From: Drosophila persimilis
Taxonomy: Eukaryota > Arthropoda > Insecta > Diptera > Drosophilidae
Length of the DNA: 64,000 nucleotides
Reading direction: 5' to 3'
Assembly (NCBI RefSeq): GCF_003286085.1
Contig: NW_020825288.1
Coordinates: forward strand, 21,886,001-21,950,000
Part shown: one piece after another, positions 24,201 through 36,927 of the stretch
Layout of the letters: every line of letters begins with the position of its first letter
Numbering within the stretch: the first letter of the stretch is position 1
Translations under genes and position numbers: made by a program
The notes under the pieces: generated by a model
Database searches by the model: none
Told to the model about the DNA's origin: nothing
The model's input: only the letters and a program-made list of their open reading frames with translations

Positions 24201-27200
24201 GGCTCGGCAGAGGGGGGCATAAATGGGTGCCGCATAACGGCCATAATGCTGATGATAATGTGGATGATTTTAAAACGCGCGTGTTTCCCCAGCAATTGCT
24301 GTCATTCCGAAGTCATTTGTGGGCCTAGAATCCTGTCTGCGTGCCACAAAAGTGTTGCCTGTTTATTTGGATAGTTGGAAATGGCAAGGAAGGTGGCATT
24401 GCAACATTATTTCTTAGGATTGTGCACAGTTAAAAGATTTAAGGTTATTTTTCTCATATTTTAGTTAAACTTAAATCACAGCTTCAAGCCATTTCTTTTG
24501 CTAATTGGCCTTATATCCAAAGGCGAAACAAGCCAGACAATAAATAGGATTGAAATAATGGTAACTTAATTGAGGAACTATCTAGTGTCTAGTATCTAGT
24601 GTATCTCCATCTGAGATATAATTGGTATGCATCCAATTCAAATTGGTATAATTTATATAGAACAAAAACCTTGATTGGTTTCATTTTTCATAAAGATCCC
24701 AGCACACATACGTATGCTCATATTTATTAATAAAGTCACCAATTTTTCAATGTGCTAAGCCAAACCGGTCATAAGCTCTCTGACCAATTATTTAAACAAA
24801 ATAAAACAACAGTAACAGAAATAGCAACAGCGAATGCAGAATGTGCTAAGCCTCGCAGAAGCAGCCCCAAACCGAAACCCCCGATCCGACACGTTTGGCA
24901 CTTGAATAAATGCAAACAAATAATAAAATTGTTATAAATGCACTTTATACAAATATTTTACATGCCAACATAACAAACAAACTTCCAGACTGGACCAGAC
25001 CAGTTCAGAGATCATGCCAGGCCCACTGCCACTGCCCTCCCTCGCCACAGAGCATATACGCAGAGCAAACTGGTAGAACACCAGCAAAACATCGTCGTAA
25101 AAAGCAAAACCGAAAGAGAAACAGCCACAAATACAACAAAAATAAACAAATAAAATATAGAAAATATAGAAAAAATCATGAGGCAATAAAAAAAGGGGAG
25201 AGAACTGAAACAAATACAATGACTGTGCGGGGAAATGCATAAAAAGTTATGAAAACGTGTAAAAGTGAACCGCTTCGACGGGCATGGAATGGCCTCCTCG
25301 TCGGGAAATGTCGGGGTGGCGGGCGGCTGGAGGCAGTAGCCGCAGAAATACAGGCAAAACGAATTGTTAGCTATGTAGCTATGTTGGAGTGAGTGAGATG
25401 CCAAACAGATACATTTTCAGATGCATTCCAAAACGAAAACAAAGGAATAACAAGGAAGCGATGAGGGAGCGGAGGAGGGCTGAGTGACTGGTGTGTTAAG
25501 TGATTGTGACGCTAGGCCCCATATGGTAGTGGCCATAACCACATTTCTAGAGCTGAGCTTCGGTTGTGTGGCCCACCACAAGAACTACAAATGAAAACGA
25601 AATGGAGAATGTGTATCAAAACATTTAGAATTCATTGAAATATTAATAAATCCTAAACAAATTTGGGACCAACTATTAAGACCAAATATATAGAAAAACC
25701 CCATATGACTGGTTCTTTTCCGAGTAACATTCTGCAGAAATATTATTAAATATTATTGAAGATATTATATATTATAATGTTATATTCATATCAATGAAGA
25801 TTCATTGAATGAGTTTTGCAAATAAAGAACTATTTATAAGGCGACGTAAATATTTTTTTTAATTGACTGAAATGTTGATAATAATTTGGATAAATTATTT
25901 CTGTCTCTGTTGTCCACATAAATGCACTTTCAATATTTATCACACCCTAAAATGCTGGTCAATTAGGGTGCTTGATGATGCTTATAATTTATTGACATAT
26001 AACATTAAATTTATTCTACACACCCACACCGACTTCCTTTTCAAATCAAACAATTTAATATAATCTCAATACGACTTCCTTTTAGCTTCGCTTCAAGAAA
26101 ATAATCTCTACAAACATATGAGGATTTCTACCGCCCCGACTTTCCTTTTGTTTCGCTCTGTTTTTGTTTCAGTTTTTGTTTGTTTTGTATTATTTGTGTG
26201 TTTTCTGCTGGCAAACACAAAGTTTCCTGCCTTCTTTTTTCGCTGTGTATTTACTGTATATTTGCTGTGTATGCCTAGCGACAGAAATGAATTTATTTGG
26301 AATTGTTTTCAGCACTGCACTGTTTCGGGACTTACACACTCTCAATTTGAGCTACGACCAGAGGATACAGAGTTCATATTTGTTGCTGAAATTAGCGCAA
26401 AAGTTAAGGGCCTATTGTGTGTGACTTCGCGAGAAGTACTGAAGTTTCGTTCATAGAGAAGGGCTTCGTACTCGTGTTAACCAAGGGAGAACTTTGTGAA
26501 ACTGTTTTGTCGAACATAATGCGAGGATATTCTTGGAAATTTCTATGTGTGCAAAGTGTTTCTAAGCTAAATTATCCTTAATATTAAAAATTTTTATTAA
26601 AGCGGATCTCAGACTCCCATAGAACTTCCCACATGATTGGTTCGAAGGAATTGTATTAGTAATATATTGGTTGTACGATATAAATACTGTTTGTCTAACC
26701 TTTATCCAAGTACATTAAATTAAAATATTCAACCAAAAGAAGGGATTAACGATCTTCGACAGTTTCCTATATCAATCTATGCCTAAATATTTTGCTTCAC
26801 ACCTTACATTTCATAGATATACCCCAAAAAACCATATGCCCTTTGTACTCTGATAGTAATGAGCATCCAAAAATGTCTCAAGTAACTTTGTTGGCTTTGA
26901 GTTAAGTTGACACTTGCCAGTCTGCGCCAAAGACAGACTCGCATTCGCATTCCCAGCCACGAAACAGCCCAGGAGTCTCCGACAATTGGACTTATTTGCT
27001 CTGTTGTCGACGTCATTAGCCGCATTTGTCTGAAATTAAGTTGAGTTTATGACAAAGACAAAAAGAGCCAACCCAGGGCGACAATCGAATTTTCGTTTCA
27101 TGTCGTGTCGTTTCTTTGGGAGTCTTTCTTGTCTTTCCTTGGGGCTGTCTGTGACTGTGGCTTCACCATTATGGTTTTTATTATCATCAATATCGCATGT

Positions 27201-28153
27201 TATCCTATATCCTATATATAGTATGCCATGTGGAGCAATTAATTTGGTTGGTTTTTTTATTTGTTCTTGTTTTAAGTGTTTTTCGGTGTCGCTCTCTCTT
27301 TCTGTCGGGCTTGTCGTGTTTCATGGTTCTGATTTTATGACAGCGACAGCTTGAGATAAATAAAGGATGTATGTACGATTGTCTATGTATGCCTGTTCAT
27401 TAGGTTTTCGCTTTCTAAGTGCTGCGTCTGTTGTGTACGGGTGTTGGCTGTTTGTGCACTTTGTTTCTTGCGGTCGCTTGAACTTTACGACAAAATAATG
27501 CGGCTCATTAAAAGCCTTCGGGCCTGGTCTGGTTGGGTCTGTAAACAAGATCTAATGCTTAATGGTTTGTGTGAAAGGGAGGGTCCGTCCGTCTGCGTGG
27601 GTGCACTGGAATTTTTGATTGATTTGCTGATGATGATTGAATTGTGTTGGAAACTCTGAAACATTATATCTATCTTAATTTGTGTTCGGTTCGTTGATGA
27701 TGAAGTCCTCATATGTTTGTTTGTACTGATATTGATTAATTTTTCATGCGAATATTTTTAATTAATTATGGGTTCGGAAATACTTCCTTCAATATTGGAC
27801 TGGATTTTGTATAGGATTCTTATATTTTCCAAAGTAAAAAAAAAATATAAAATCAAATCTAACCATCACTTATTTATTTTTTCATGTGGTCTTCCCTCTA
27901 TGATTTTAAGACCTCTTTTAATCACCCTTAAAATTGTGCCTTATCTCTTGATATATTCACCACGAGAACCTCCCGGCTCCATCTCGACAATATCATATAT
28001 TACGAATATGAAAAAAGGTATGCCGTGGACACACACATACATAATCAGTCAAAGAAAGCAAACAAGCAGCAAGGCGATATTTCCGTATCCTTTTGCCTTA
28101 ATGACAAGCGGGAAGTAAGCGCAATTGTACCGCAAGATGTCGCTGAAGAGAGC

Positions 28154-28196
28154 GAGAGAGAGAGAGAGAGAGAGAGATACCGCGTGTGTGTGTGTG
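28154..28196 (+). repeat. (GA)12 joined to a GT tract
   Basis: Twelve perfect GA units (28154-28177) are followed after six bases by a GT tract (28184-28196). The compound GA/GT microsatellite could supply GAGA-factor sites, but nothing nearby confirms a regulatory role. Confidence 0.9.
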
Positions 28197-29043
28197 GTGT
28201 GCTCTAAAATGAAAACAAGAAAAATAGTAAGGAAAAAAATATGTCAACTGTCACGATTTGCTGGCAAACAAAAGGAATACATACGTTGGGTACAACCGAA
28301 CACCAGTTAGCAGATGAAAATCGATGGCACAACGTCTTTCTTGTCTGCTATCTTGTTGGTGGCTGGCTGTCTCCTGTTTATATTTGCTTTCCCTGGGAAA
28401 ATGAAAAATAAACAAATTTCCTAATGACAATTCCGAGCATCGCATCGCAACATGAAACAAGTAAATTGATATTGATGCCGAGTGCTGCTGCTGAGTGAGA
28501 GGCCAAGGGGCGTGTACTCTCCTTGGTTGAAGTGCATTAAAGCTCGTTCTGGTTCAGGTTGAAGTGGCAAAACATCTCTAATCTTTGCCTTCTTTATATC
28601 CATTTTGAGTATGACCTACTTTTAAACTTCCTGCCTTGGGGGCTTCCGATGTGGCCAACACTCTGGACAGCTTTCTTAACCAATCAAGTTCTTCCTGCCA
28701 GAAAGCTGATTACCACAGCCGACTGTCATCCCCAATCTTTTACCTTTGGAGGAGTATATGCTCTCTAATCGCATTTGCATATTGTTTTGTTGTTCTACTC
28801 TTTTGTAGCAGCATTCGCATTCCCCCCATTCACACAGAAAGTGAAATGGCTGTACAACATACACTCGCTCTATTCCATTTAATGTTCTTCTTTCAGGCCT
28901 TGGCCACTTTTTAAACATACTTCTGCTTTCTATTCCGTTTTGTTTGGCTGTCTGTAAAATATGGCATAATATGCATAAATCACATAGACAATTAAATTCG
29001 TTGTTTTTTTGTTTTCCTGTACCGCATTTCATATGTAAATGAA
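28197..29043. other. Non-coding gap before gene B, no feature seen
   Basis: No supported ORF, promoter or element is seen. Open frames on both strands overlap and carry no motif. Confidence 0.4.
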
Positions 29044-29289
29044 ATGGGAAATGAATTGCTATTGGGCCACCTTCACTCAGTTGTTCCAGCAAGCATCCCT
29101 CTGTCACACAGCAAAAGGCAAAGCGTGACAGCAGCCAAGGAAAGTACAATCTCAAAGAAATGGGGTAAGATTAAAAGAGCTTTTCGGCAACGAAGATTGG
29201 ATGCTCTAACTCGGGGAATGATTGATATTACAAATACTTTGGAATTATTTGTATGCAGAACAGTAAGCCTTGACTTAATTGATGAATAG
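29044..29289 (+). CDS. Possible small ORF just upstream of gene B
   Basis: This is an 81-residue ORF from ATG (MGNELLLGHLHSVV...) to TAG, with a basic middle (KKWGKIKRAFRQRR) and codons that look moderately coding-like. It ends 58 bp before the chosen gene B start and lies in another frame. A good splice donor (ACA followed by GTAAGC) sits near its end, but no acceptor I tried joins it in frame to gene B. It may be a separate small gene, a 5' leader ORF, or chance. No homology is recognised. Confidence 0.2.
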   Translation: MGNELLLGHLHSVVPASIPLSHSKRQSVTAAKESTISKKWGKIKRAFRQRRLDALTRGMIDITNTLELFVCRTVSLDLIDE

Positions 29290-29347
29290 AGTGAATAGAG
29301 ACAGAATACAAATAAAACCTCCCAACCTACAAGTAACGAAAACAAAA

Positions 29348-29731
29348 ATGGAGTCTAGTAGCAATGATAATCGGACTCTACTGTCTACTGCGGCAGCAAA
29401 TACCAACCTGAAGAAGGCTCAGTTTGTGGCCTACACTTTGCTGTTCCCAAAGAATTCTGTTACGGACCTGAGCAAGATCTTGAATGTCAAGTTCAAGGCG
29501 ATCCAAGGCATCCAATTTACTATACTGATCCCCAAGGAACCCAAAAGAATTATCCTGACGACACCAAAATTGATCGATAAAAAGGCAGAACAATCAGAAT
29601 ACATCGATAATTGCAAGAATAAAGGATTTTTGATGTCACGCAACGACAAGGATATTAAGACGATCAAGGAAATGCCTTTGCAAGCTCAACACGAAAATAA
29701 ACTCAAAACTTCTTTGGTACAATTCGATTAG
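29348..29731 (+). CDS. Gene B: small lysine-rich protein, PKEPK family (novel)
   Basis: This is an intronless ORF of 127 residues with clearly coding codon use (CTG, AAG, ATC, GCC frequent). I chose the ATG at 29348 because its context AAAACAAAAATGG is a good fly start and the product then begins ME, as gene A does; an ATG at 29282 in a poor context would add 22 residues. It is homologous to gene A through FPKN (33-36), DLSK (40-43), GIQ (54-56) and FTILIPKEPK (57-66), with similarity to about residue 92. It contains an internal duplication: YTLLFPKN (29-36) and FTILIPKE (57-64). It has 18 lysines, no signal peptide and no membrane helix. The two TxLxxPK segments look like amphipathic beta strands (inference). 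AATACA at 29763 is a weak poly(A) candidate. Function and family are unknown to me. Confidence 0.83.
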   Translation: MESSSNDNRTLLSTAAANTNLKKAQFVAYTLLFPKNSVTDLSKILNVKFKAIQGIQFTILIPKEPKRIILTTPKLIDKKAEQSEYIDNCKNKGFLMSRNDKDIKTIKEMPLQAQHENKLKTSLVQFD

Positions 29732-30017
29732 AATCGTTCAAAGAAGAATTAAGAAGACGTTGAATACATATATTTTATATATAAGATACAAATTATTTTT
29801 TACGTATGTATTTCTATGTAAGGTTAAAAAAAACGATCATTAATCATTATATATTTTAGATTTAACACCTCCTATCTGGCATTTTTGATATGTATCTTGG
29901 AGCTTAGAAGTTCTCTAGTTTCATCGTGGCAAACACATAGTCAGAATCGTGATACCTCCATGGAGGCCAGGGTATAGAAAACATGTTAAAGTAGAGGAAA
30001 ATAAGTTGCCACAGACG

Positions 30018-30038
30018 CACACACACACACACTCACAC
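30018..30038 (+). repeat. CA microsatellite
   Basis: A mostly perfect (CA)n run of 15 bases followed by ACTCACACC. Confidence 0.85.
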
Positions 30039-31820
30039 CCCCACTCTGGCATATAAATCACATAAATCTTTTTATTTGTCACTTTTATTGGTTTTTATTA
30101 TTGTACCTTTTTTCAGTAGTATCTGTGTAGCTGCATGTGAGTGTGAGTGTGTCAGTGTGTGTGCCTGAGTCGTCGGCAGTTGACACATGCGTGCCCGATA
30201 ATGTCGCGAAAAATTCGCTGGGTTCCTGTCAGACAGTCAGACAGTCAGACCCTCAGACTGTGGCGGCGGAAAGGAAAAACGGAAAAGAAAGAAAATATTA
30301 CAATTGCGGTCTATCTGTCTGTGTATGGGCATGAGGGCGGGTGCAAGTGTGAGTGAACAACTACATTTTCATAAAACGCCAGAAATATTAAATAACAATA
30401 AAAGCAAGATATATGTTTTTTTGTATAAATGTATTTATGTGTTTTGCCATTTCGTTTTTACGGTACGCACCTCTGCCTCTCGGAGTGTGTGGAGTATCTG
30501 TGCGTGTGTGTGAGTGTTGTGTGCTTTTGGGGGTATCTGTGCTTGTGCGATTCTAATCAGGAGCCAGAACTACATACTACAATGACAGCAAACAGAGACT
30601 GGCAAACAAATAAACAAACAAAACGCACGAATAGGCAAAAGAGCTCTTTTGTTCGACCTTTTGGCCCCTGCTCCTGTGGCAACCCGACTCCAATACCAAC
30701 ACCGACCTATTGCCATGGCCAGACAGCAGGATTTTTTGTTTCCTTTTGGACACACTAAACTTGTGCCTCCTTCTCTTCTGCCCGTAGAAGCCTCAGCTGG
30801 CGTCGTTTGGTCTTTTGTCGAGGTTCTGTTGTCGAAGCGATTTTAATTTGTGTGGCAACCGAAATTGAAAACTGTCAAAACTGTTAACGTAGACATTTTG
30901 CTCGTGAATGAGTGTTCCAGGGAGAGAGGGTGGATGGGTGTGCTTCTGATTATAGTTATTTATAGTTAACCCAAGTTAACCAAGTTTACAGTGCGCTTCG
31001 AATGCGTCCCAAAATGACAAGGCAAAATAAAATTTTCTGAAAAGAAATTTTCGTTGCCAGTTATATTTCAAAGGATCTTGACTCTGTGTACTTATAGATT
31101 CCTTTAAATGATTGGATTCAATCGTCACTTTACAGATTCATTAATTGATATGTTGATTATTTGAAAGCTTTTTATATAACATATATTAACGTGTTAAAAT
31201 TACTTAAAGGACGTAACTAAATATTTAATAAGAAAATTAGATAATTAATTACTTGATGATAAGGAAAAACCCATAGCTCATTCTATAATTATTGAATTAT
31301 TGATATTTAATTATCTTTAGAATTTAAAATCTACAGTGTCATGGAAGATATAAAAAAAAATATAAATAATTTTATCAATTGTTTCTTGTGTGGTTCTTCC
31401 TGGCAAAACATTTCATGCAGATTTCGCACACTATTTCTGCAGCTTAAGTTAAATAATAAACAGAAATGGGTCGACTTGTTCTCTGTTTTAATTAAAATTC
31501 AAATTTAATGCAATTAAAAAACGTCCCCTCAGACCGTCACAAATTAATCAAGCGGTAAAATCTTGTTTAATATTTTTGCCATCGAAGCGGATGTATAACA
31601 AAAACACAAACACACAACAGGGGGGAAAATATTTTTAAGCCATAGTAAAATTTAATATTTATAAAGCGTACAGCGAAGTAGGTAGAGGTGGAAAGGGAGG
31701 GGAATGCGTTTCAGAACGGGGAGGAATTCTGAAAAAGAGGCGGAAAGCAATTTTGTTGAAAGGCGTACACCATTTTTATCGATAACTGGCAATAGTTGGA
31801 GCTTAAGCTGGTATGTAAAT

Positions 31821-31927
31821 GTGCGTGTACGTGTGTGTGAGTGTGTTTGTGCATGGCTATGGCTATAGGTGGATGGATGGCTGTGGGTGTGCGTGTGGGT
31901 GTGGGTGCATTGGTGTGCCAGTGTGTC
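31821..31927 (+). repeat. GT-rich imperfect repeat
   Basis: About 107 bp of GTGTG-type sequence interrupted by GGCTAT and GGATGGAT units, with strong G/T strand asymmetry. Confidence 0.8.
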
Positions 31928-34900
31928 TAACGGTAACGGTGTGAAATGGCGCATATGTAAGCAGCAACCCCATGGATTTATGGGCCTTTACACAGGAATT
32001 ATAGACGGTTGAGCTCTGGGGCCTTCACTTCTTGTTCGTTGTTTTGCCGACTGTTGTCTGTTTTTGGTGGCTTAAAATCCAATCGACACGACGACCATCC
32101 ACATACATACAGACATACACATATGTATACCGGAGGTATAGATATAGAACATTCTTTTTGGCATTGGAGGAGGCGTGCGTGTTATTTACTGACCGGAATT
32201 ACCACTTTCAGCGGAATAATAGATTACACGCACCCTTCGAGACACAGATACACACCCAGACACAGAAACAGACACAGACATACAAAACTTGTAATTGCTT
32301 TTTGCCTGTTAACGTGCGAATACCGATTGAGAGGAGGCGTGACCCGGACCCGGACTTGGGCATACTTAAGGGGATTTACCACCAAGGAAATGCAATTTGG
32401 AAAAGTTTTAGCCTAAGATACTTAGAAAATGTAATCAATTTCAATAAATTTACAAATTTTGTTACAATTTTGGACTGCCTTTCGTTTGATTTTCTTAGAA
32501 AGGTCTAAAATAACCTTTTCTCAGTATATGGCTTAAATCGTTCTTTATTACCATCATTAGATATACAAAGAGATTTCTCTTTAAATCTAGAAATATTAGA
32601 TAAGATCTATTTTAATAAATTTACCAAGTTTTCTAGCCATTCCTTCAATATCAATTCTATGATCGTAAAAGGGCAGCGCTTTCTCTCAGTGCTATCATTT
32701 GTCCATTTCCAAACGAACTTAATTTGATTTCAGCTCCAAGGCTCATTTAAAATGCTATTTCCGTTTGGTATTAAGAGCCTTCCCATCATCCAGAAATAGC
32801 AGACCCAAGGATCAATCACCCCTCTATGAAGGCAACATTGATGTCGGATTTTCGGACTGCACATTTCGCATAAAAGTTCGGTTGGCTGCATTGGTGATGA
32901 GTGCAGTGCAAGCAGCTGCAGGACATTAAGTGAAAATATCCAAAGTACACACAGACAGAGAGACACGAGTATTTGTAAGGGTTGTGAATTGCTTGACATG
33001 TCCTAGAATTTAAAGAAAGGAGAGACAGAATATTGGCTAAGAAAATACTGTGATAAGAAGGAAAGAGATAAGCAGGACGGAACTGGACAAATAATGATGT
33101 TCAAATACAAATATTGAGTGCAGGATGAAGTTATATAAAGCTTGGTTAAAAGGAAAATCAGACTAGAAAAATAGTTTCTGTAAATTTTAGCTAAAAAATG
33201 TGGCTCATAAATAACTACTTGTAAATGACTCTGGATTAGCCGTATAGTATCTGATTTTACCGATCAAAATAATCTCAGCTTATATCCTTAAGGGCATAGA
33301 CATCAAATATAATAATTTATATAATTTATATAATAATATCCATTTATACAATGTGCAAGATTGCACAACTCAATCACCGCTTTCCATGCCCCTAATTAAC
33401 CGCACTTCAACACCATTTCATTGACAATAAGACTAATTACAGATCAACTTATTGATAGCATTATACTTGTTGTCTACAATCGCTCTCAGTTGAGAACAAT
33501 TTAAGGCCTTCTGTCACGCCTCAAGGCCAACCCTTCGATAAGCCATCATTCATTATTTACTCGCATTATGCCGCGTAATCTTTCATTAAGCCCAAACTTT
33601 TAACAACAATTTCCAATCTCTCAGTCCTTCAGCCTCCCCCTACGGTTTAATTCTCACATTGGCCACAGCACGCGCCCAAAGAGTCAATAATCTCGACTGT
33701 CAGCACATTCAGCCGGTCCATAAAGAAAAACAGAGAACAGGCGGCGTGCAAAGAGGAGACGAAAGGGAGGTAGATTGAGAAACATTTACCTATTTTTTAA
33801 TTAGCATAAACAAAAACAACAACAAACGCAAAAATATAAAAACTTTATTCATTTATCAAGAGGCCACGCTGGCCGTTGTTATTGTTTGTTGGCGATAAGT
33901 GCAATAAATCAAAGCGAAAGGAACGCCACGTAAACAATCAGGAGAGGACCATGGGGCCAACGATGAACAGAGGAGTGGAAGGAGATCCAAGGATTGGGAT
34001 GAGTCCAGACTCAGGTTGGTATGAGAACGGGGCTCAGATGATTCTAAAAAGTAGGATGAGCTGAGTCCCAAAGACTGGTAAAAGCGAACGACGGGAATCA
34101 GCGCATGACTAGACTCGGATAATATCCCTGCCTGTGCGGCTGTGCGGCTGTGTTTGTGCACTTACCCTCTAGCATTTCTCTGAAAATTTCATTATCTCTC
34201 AAGGCTATATACATATCTTGAATGTTTCACAACATATTCTAATATTAGGGATTCTTTTAGCAATTTTAAAGTTTTCAACTTGAACTTACCCTCTGACGAG
34301 AAAAGTCGAATGGGTATATTGAAAACATTTTTTGGGATTTGTTTAGTCGAAAGAAATTGTAATCCATTTCAGACTTCAAAGGATGTGCTTAGATACGCAT
34401 CTTATAAGACGAAGTTTATAAGATTGAAGGGTATTCTTAGTGCTGATTGGTGTCCTCCATTGTCATGCTCTCAAATTCAAACACTACTTAGATGGCATAT
34501 GATGCGCCTGAGGAAAATTGTAACTACTTAAAATTGACACACCACCACATATTCAAACATATTTCTGAAGTGCTCTCGCACCTTCAATTCATGTTTTCAA
34601 ATGACATCGTTTAAAACGACAGATTGCTATCAAAGATAAAACTCGAGAATCTAAACGATGCATTTAAATTAATTTCACAATTAATCTACCCATGCAATTG
34701 TTAAATATTTACAGTTTTTAGTCTACGCAGGGGCCAGGTAATCCCGGCTTTTCCAGCCAGTTCAACTTTAATTCCACTGAAACTACAGCGCCTCGTTGTT
34801 CTCAATAAAAAGTGAGTCTTTAATTACTTGTAATTTGTTTTAATGCCACTTGGCGAGTCAAACCCAGTGCAGCGAAGCGTTGAGGTATTAAGGGTCCGGG

Positions 34901-36394
34901 TCCAGGTGCAGGTGCAGCTTCTGGTGCCGCTCTTCTTGGCGCGGCTTCAGGAGCATTTTGCCCATTTGATTTGATTCACTGGGCTACTTAATGAAAGTTT
35001 TCCACTTGCCAACAGCTAACTAAGTTATGAAACAGTTTACGAGTTAGCTGGATGGGTTCAGACATAGAACCCCCCTACTAGCAATTGATCCTTAAACATT
35101 AAAATCGAACGATGACTGTGGTGGCGCGACAATCCATAGTGGAAAATCTTTTCCCCGCTCTTGGGTCCCATTTTTATGGTCAGAAGCCACAGAGGGTCAC
35201 CAAGATAATTTCGTCTGAAAGTCATTTCGTTTAATGGCGTTCAGGTTTATGCTTCAAACAGAGGCGACGACGGGCCGGACCAAGGGTTGCCCAATGGCAC
35301 AGGAAACGGACGCCATTTCGATGATGTCGCGCATTCAAATTGTGGATTGACAAACTTTTACATGTGTGCATGTGGGAAAGTGTGTAGGGGAAAGTGTCGG
35401 ACTGAGTCCTTGAGCGGGGAAAGGAAAACTGGCGGTGGCCATTGTGCCACGTCCCTTTCGCATGTGACCACAGTGGACCTCATTTTCAATCGATCGAAAT
35501 GGGTTGGGGAATGTTTTTTGCAGCATATGCACTGTTTTGGGGTCAATATATAATTGAGTGAAGTGCCTGCATCGAAATTTAATCTATCTGCATATCAAAT
35601 TTGGCTTCAATAACTACCTACTCGTACCTGGCGAATAAAAATACTGTGTTCTACTGCCTTGACTTCAGTCTGTCTTTGGAATATTATTAAATGTAATTGA
35701 AACTATTAAAAAATATTTAGAAAGATTTAGCTGGCTAGCGGAAATATCTAAAATCGTTTCTGGGTTGTAAATGGTTTTCAAGTTGCATATTCTCCTTACA
35801 ATTTACTTTTTTTTACAGTCACATAACTATTGATTTATTGATCATATTCATTTAGCCCTTTTGCTTGAATTGGTTCGTTTTTTTATATAAAAAGAAAAAA
35901 AGGGGAACAACTTCATATATATTGTATGTATGTCTATTGAACAAGATTTTTTTCATATCGATTATAATAGTTAGCAGTCTACAAACTTCAGTCATGTAGC
36001 TAAGAGAATGTTTTAAAAATAAATCAATAAATTACTGAAACTTTTCCTGATCATTGATCTGTGTATCTTTTCGAAACACGATTGTTTAAATTCCAATAAA
36101 AATCATAAATCTGTAAAATTAATAGTCGTTTTACCTCAGAAACCAAGAATGGGGTAAAAAGGGTATATCATTTGTTGTTTACTACAGTTTTCGCTTTAGC
36201 CAATAACCACTGTAGAGCTGTGTGATGTGAGCAGAAGCAATTAAAATGCGGCAAACGACGCAGTAAATGAAGCAAATGCTCCAAATGCGTTGCCCAAAAG
36301 CATCCTGTGGCCCCCTTGCACATGTCCATGTATCTGTGTGGCAGTGCGTGTGTGGTAATGTGTGGGTCTGTGTGAATGGCTGTGTGTGTGTGTC

Positions 36395-36414
36395 TGTGGT
36401 GTGGTGTGGTGTGG
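36395..36414 (+). repeat. (TGTGG)4 array
   Basis: Four exact TGTGG pentamers close a longer GT-rich tract that begins at 36333. Confidence 0.9.
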
Positions 36415-36906
36415 TTTTGGGAACTAAATTAACAAAGCCAGGCAGCAGTGGCAGCAGCAGCAGGAACCAGACGACCAATAACCAAAAGCCTGCAACTTGC
36501 GTCATGTTACTTTGGACAATGAATGGCGACGATGATGACAGCAGGAGAGGAACACTCCGAAGCGAATGAGATGGATATAGAGCGAAAGAGAGGGAGAGAG
36601 AGAGTCAGTGAATGTTAAGCCAGGCGCTGATAATAATGGGCGGCATGGATAGGGTACATGGACAACGGTACGGACGCGGAATGCCATCTACGTCTACTAC
36701 TTCTCCAGCTCTATATCCCTCCATTGTCTTTGGTTCGCTCTGCGGCTATTGGGAACCGCAGTGTAGCAAAAGGATTCAACTGCAAAATTACTCAAATTGA
36801 GTTGGGATTTGAAATTGCGTGAAAAGACGGCAAGGCAGCAACTTGCCATTACCATTCCGCAGCAGTCAAGCAGCAATCATAAAAGTCAAGCGGAATTGTT
36901 CTCATC

Positions 36907-36927
36907 CTCTGCCCTCTGCCCTCTGCC
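36907..36927 (+). repeat. (CTCTGCC)3
   Basis: Three exact 7-mers in tandem. Confidence 0.9.

Larger units (their letters stand above)
12182..27767. other. Long non-coding stretch with simple repeats
   Basis: No supported gene in 15.6 kb. Visible items are an AGG tract and a (TCATGGT)3 array at 14826-14868, a pyrimidine-rich tract at 17959-18057, a purine tract at 18961-18990, a TCG array at 20364-20380, G-rich imperfect repeats at 22431-22465, and a CAG-rich tract at 24154-24200. Several open frames begin with hydrophobic segments (13015-13371, 20848-21015) but continue as low-complexity or shifted sequence. The whole looks like intronic or intergenic regulatory DNA. Confidence 0.45.

Noticed and set aside
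29378..29593. 71-codon - strand frame over gene B
   Set aside because: Antisense shadow of gene B.
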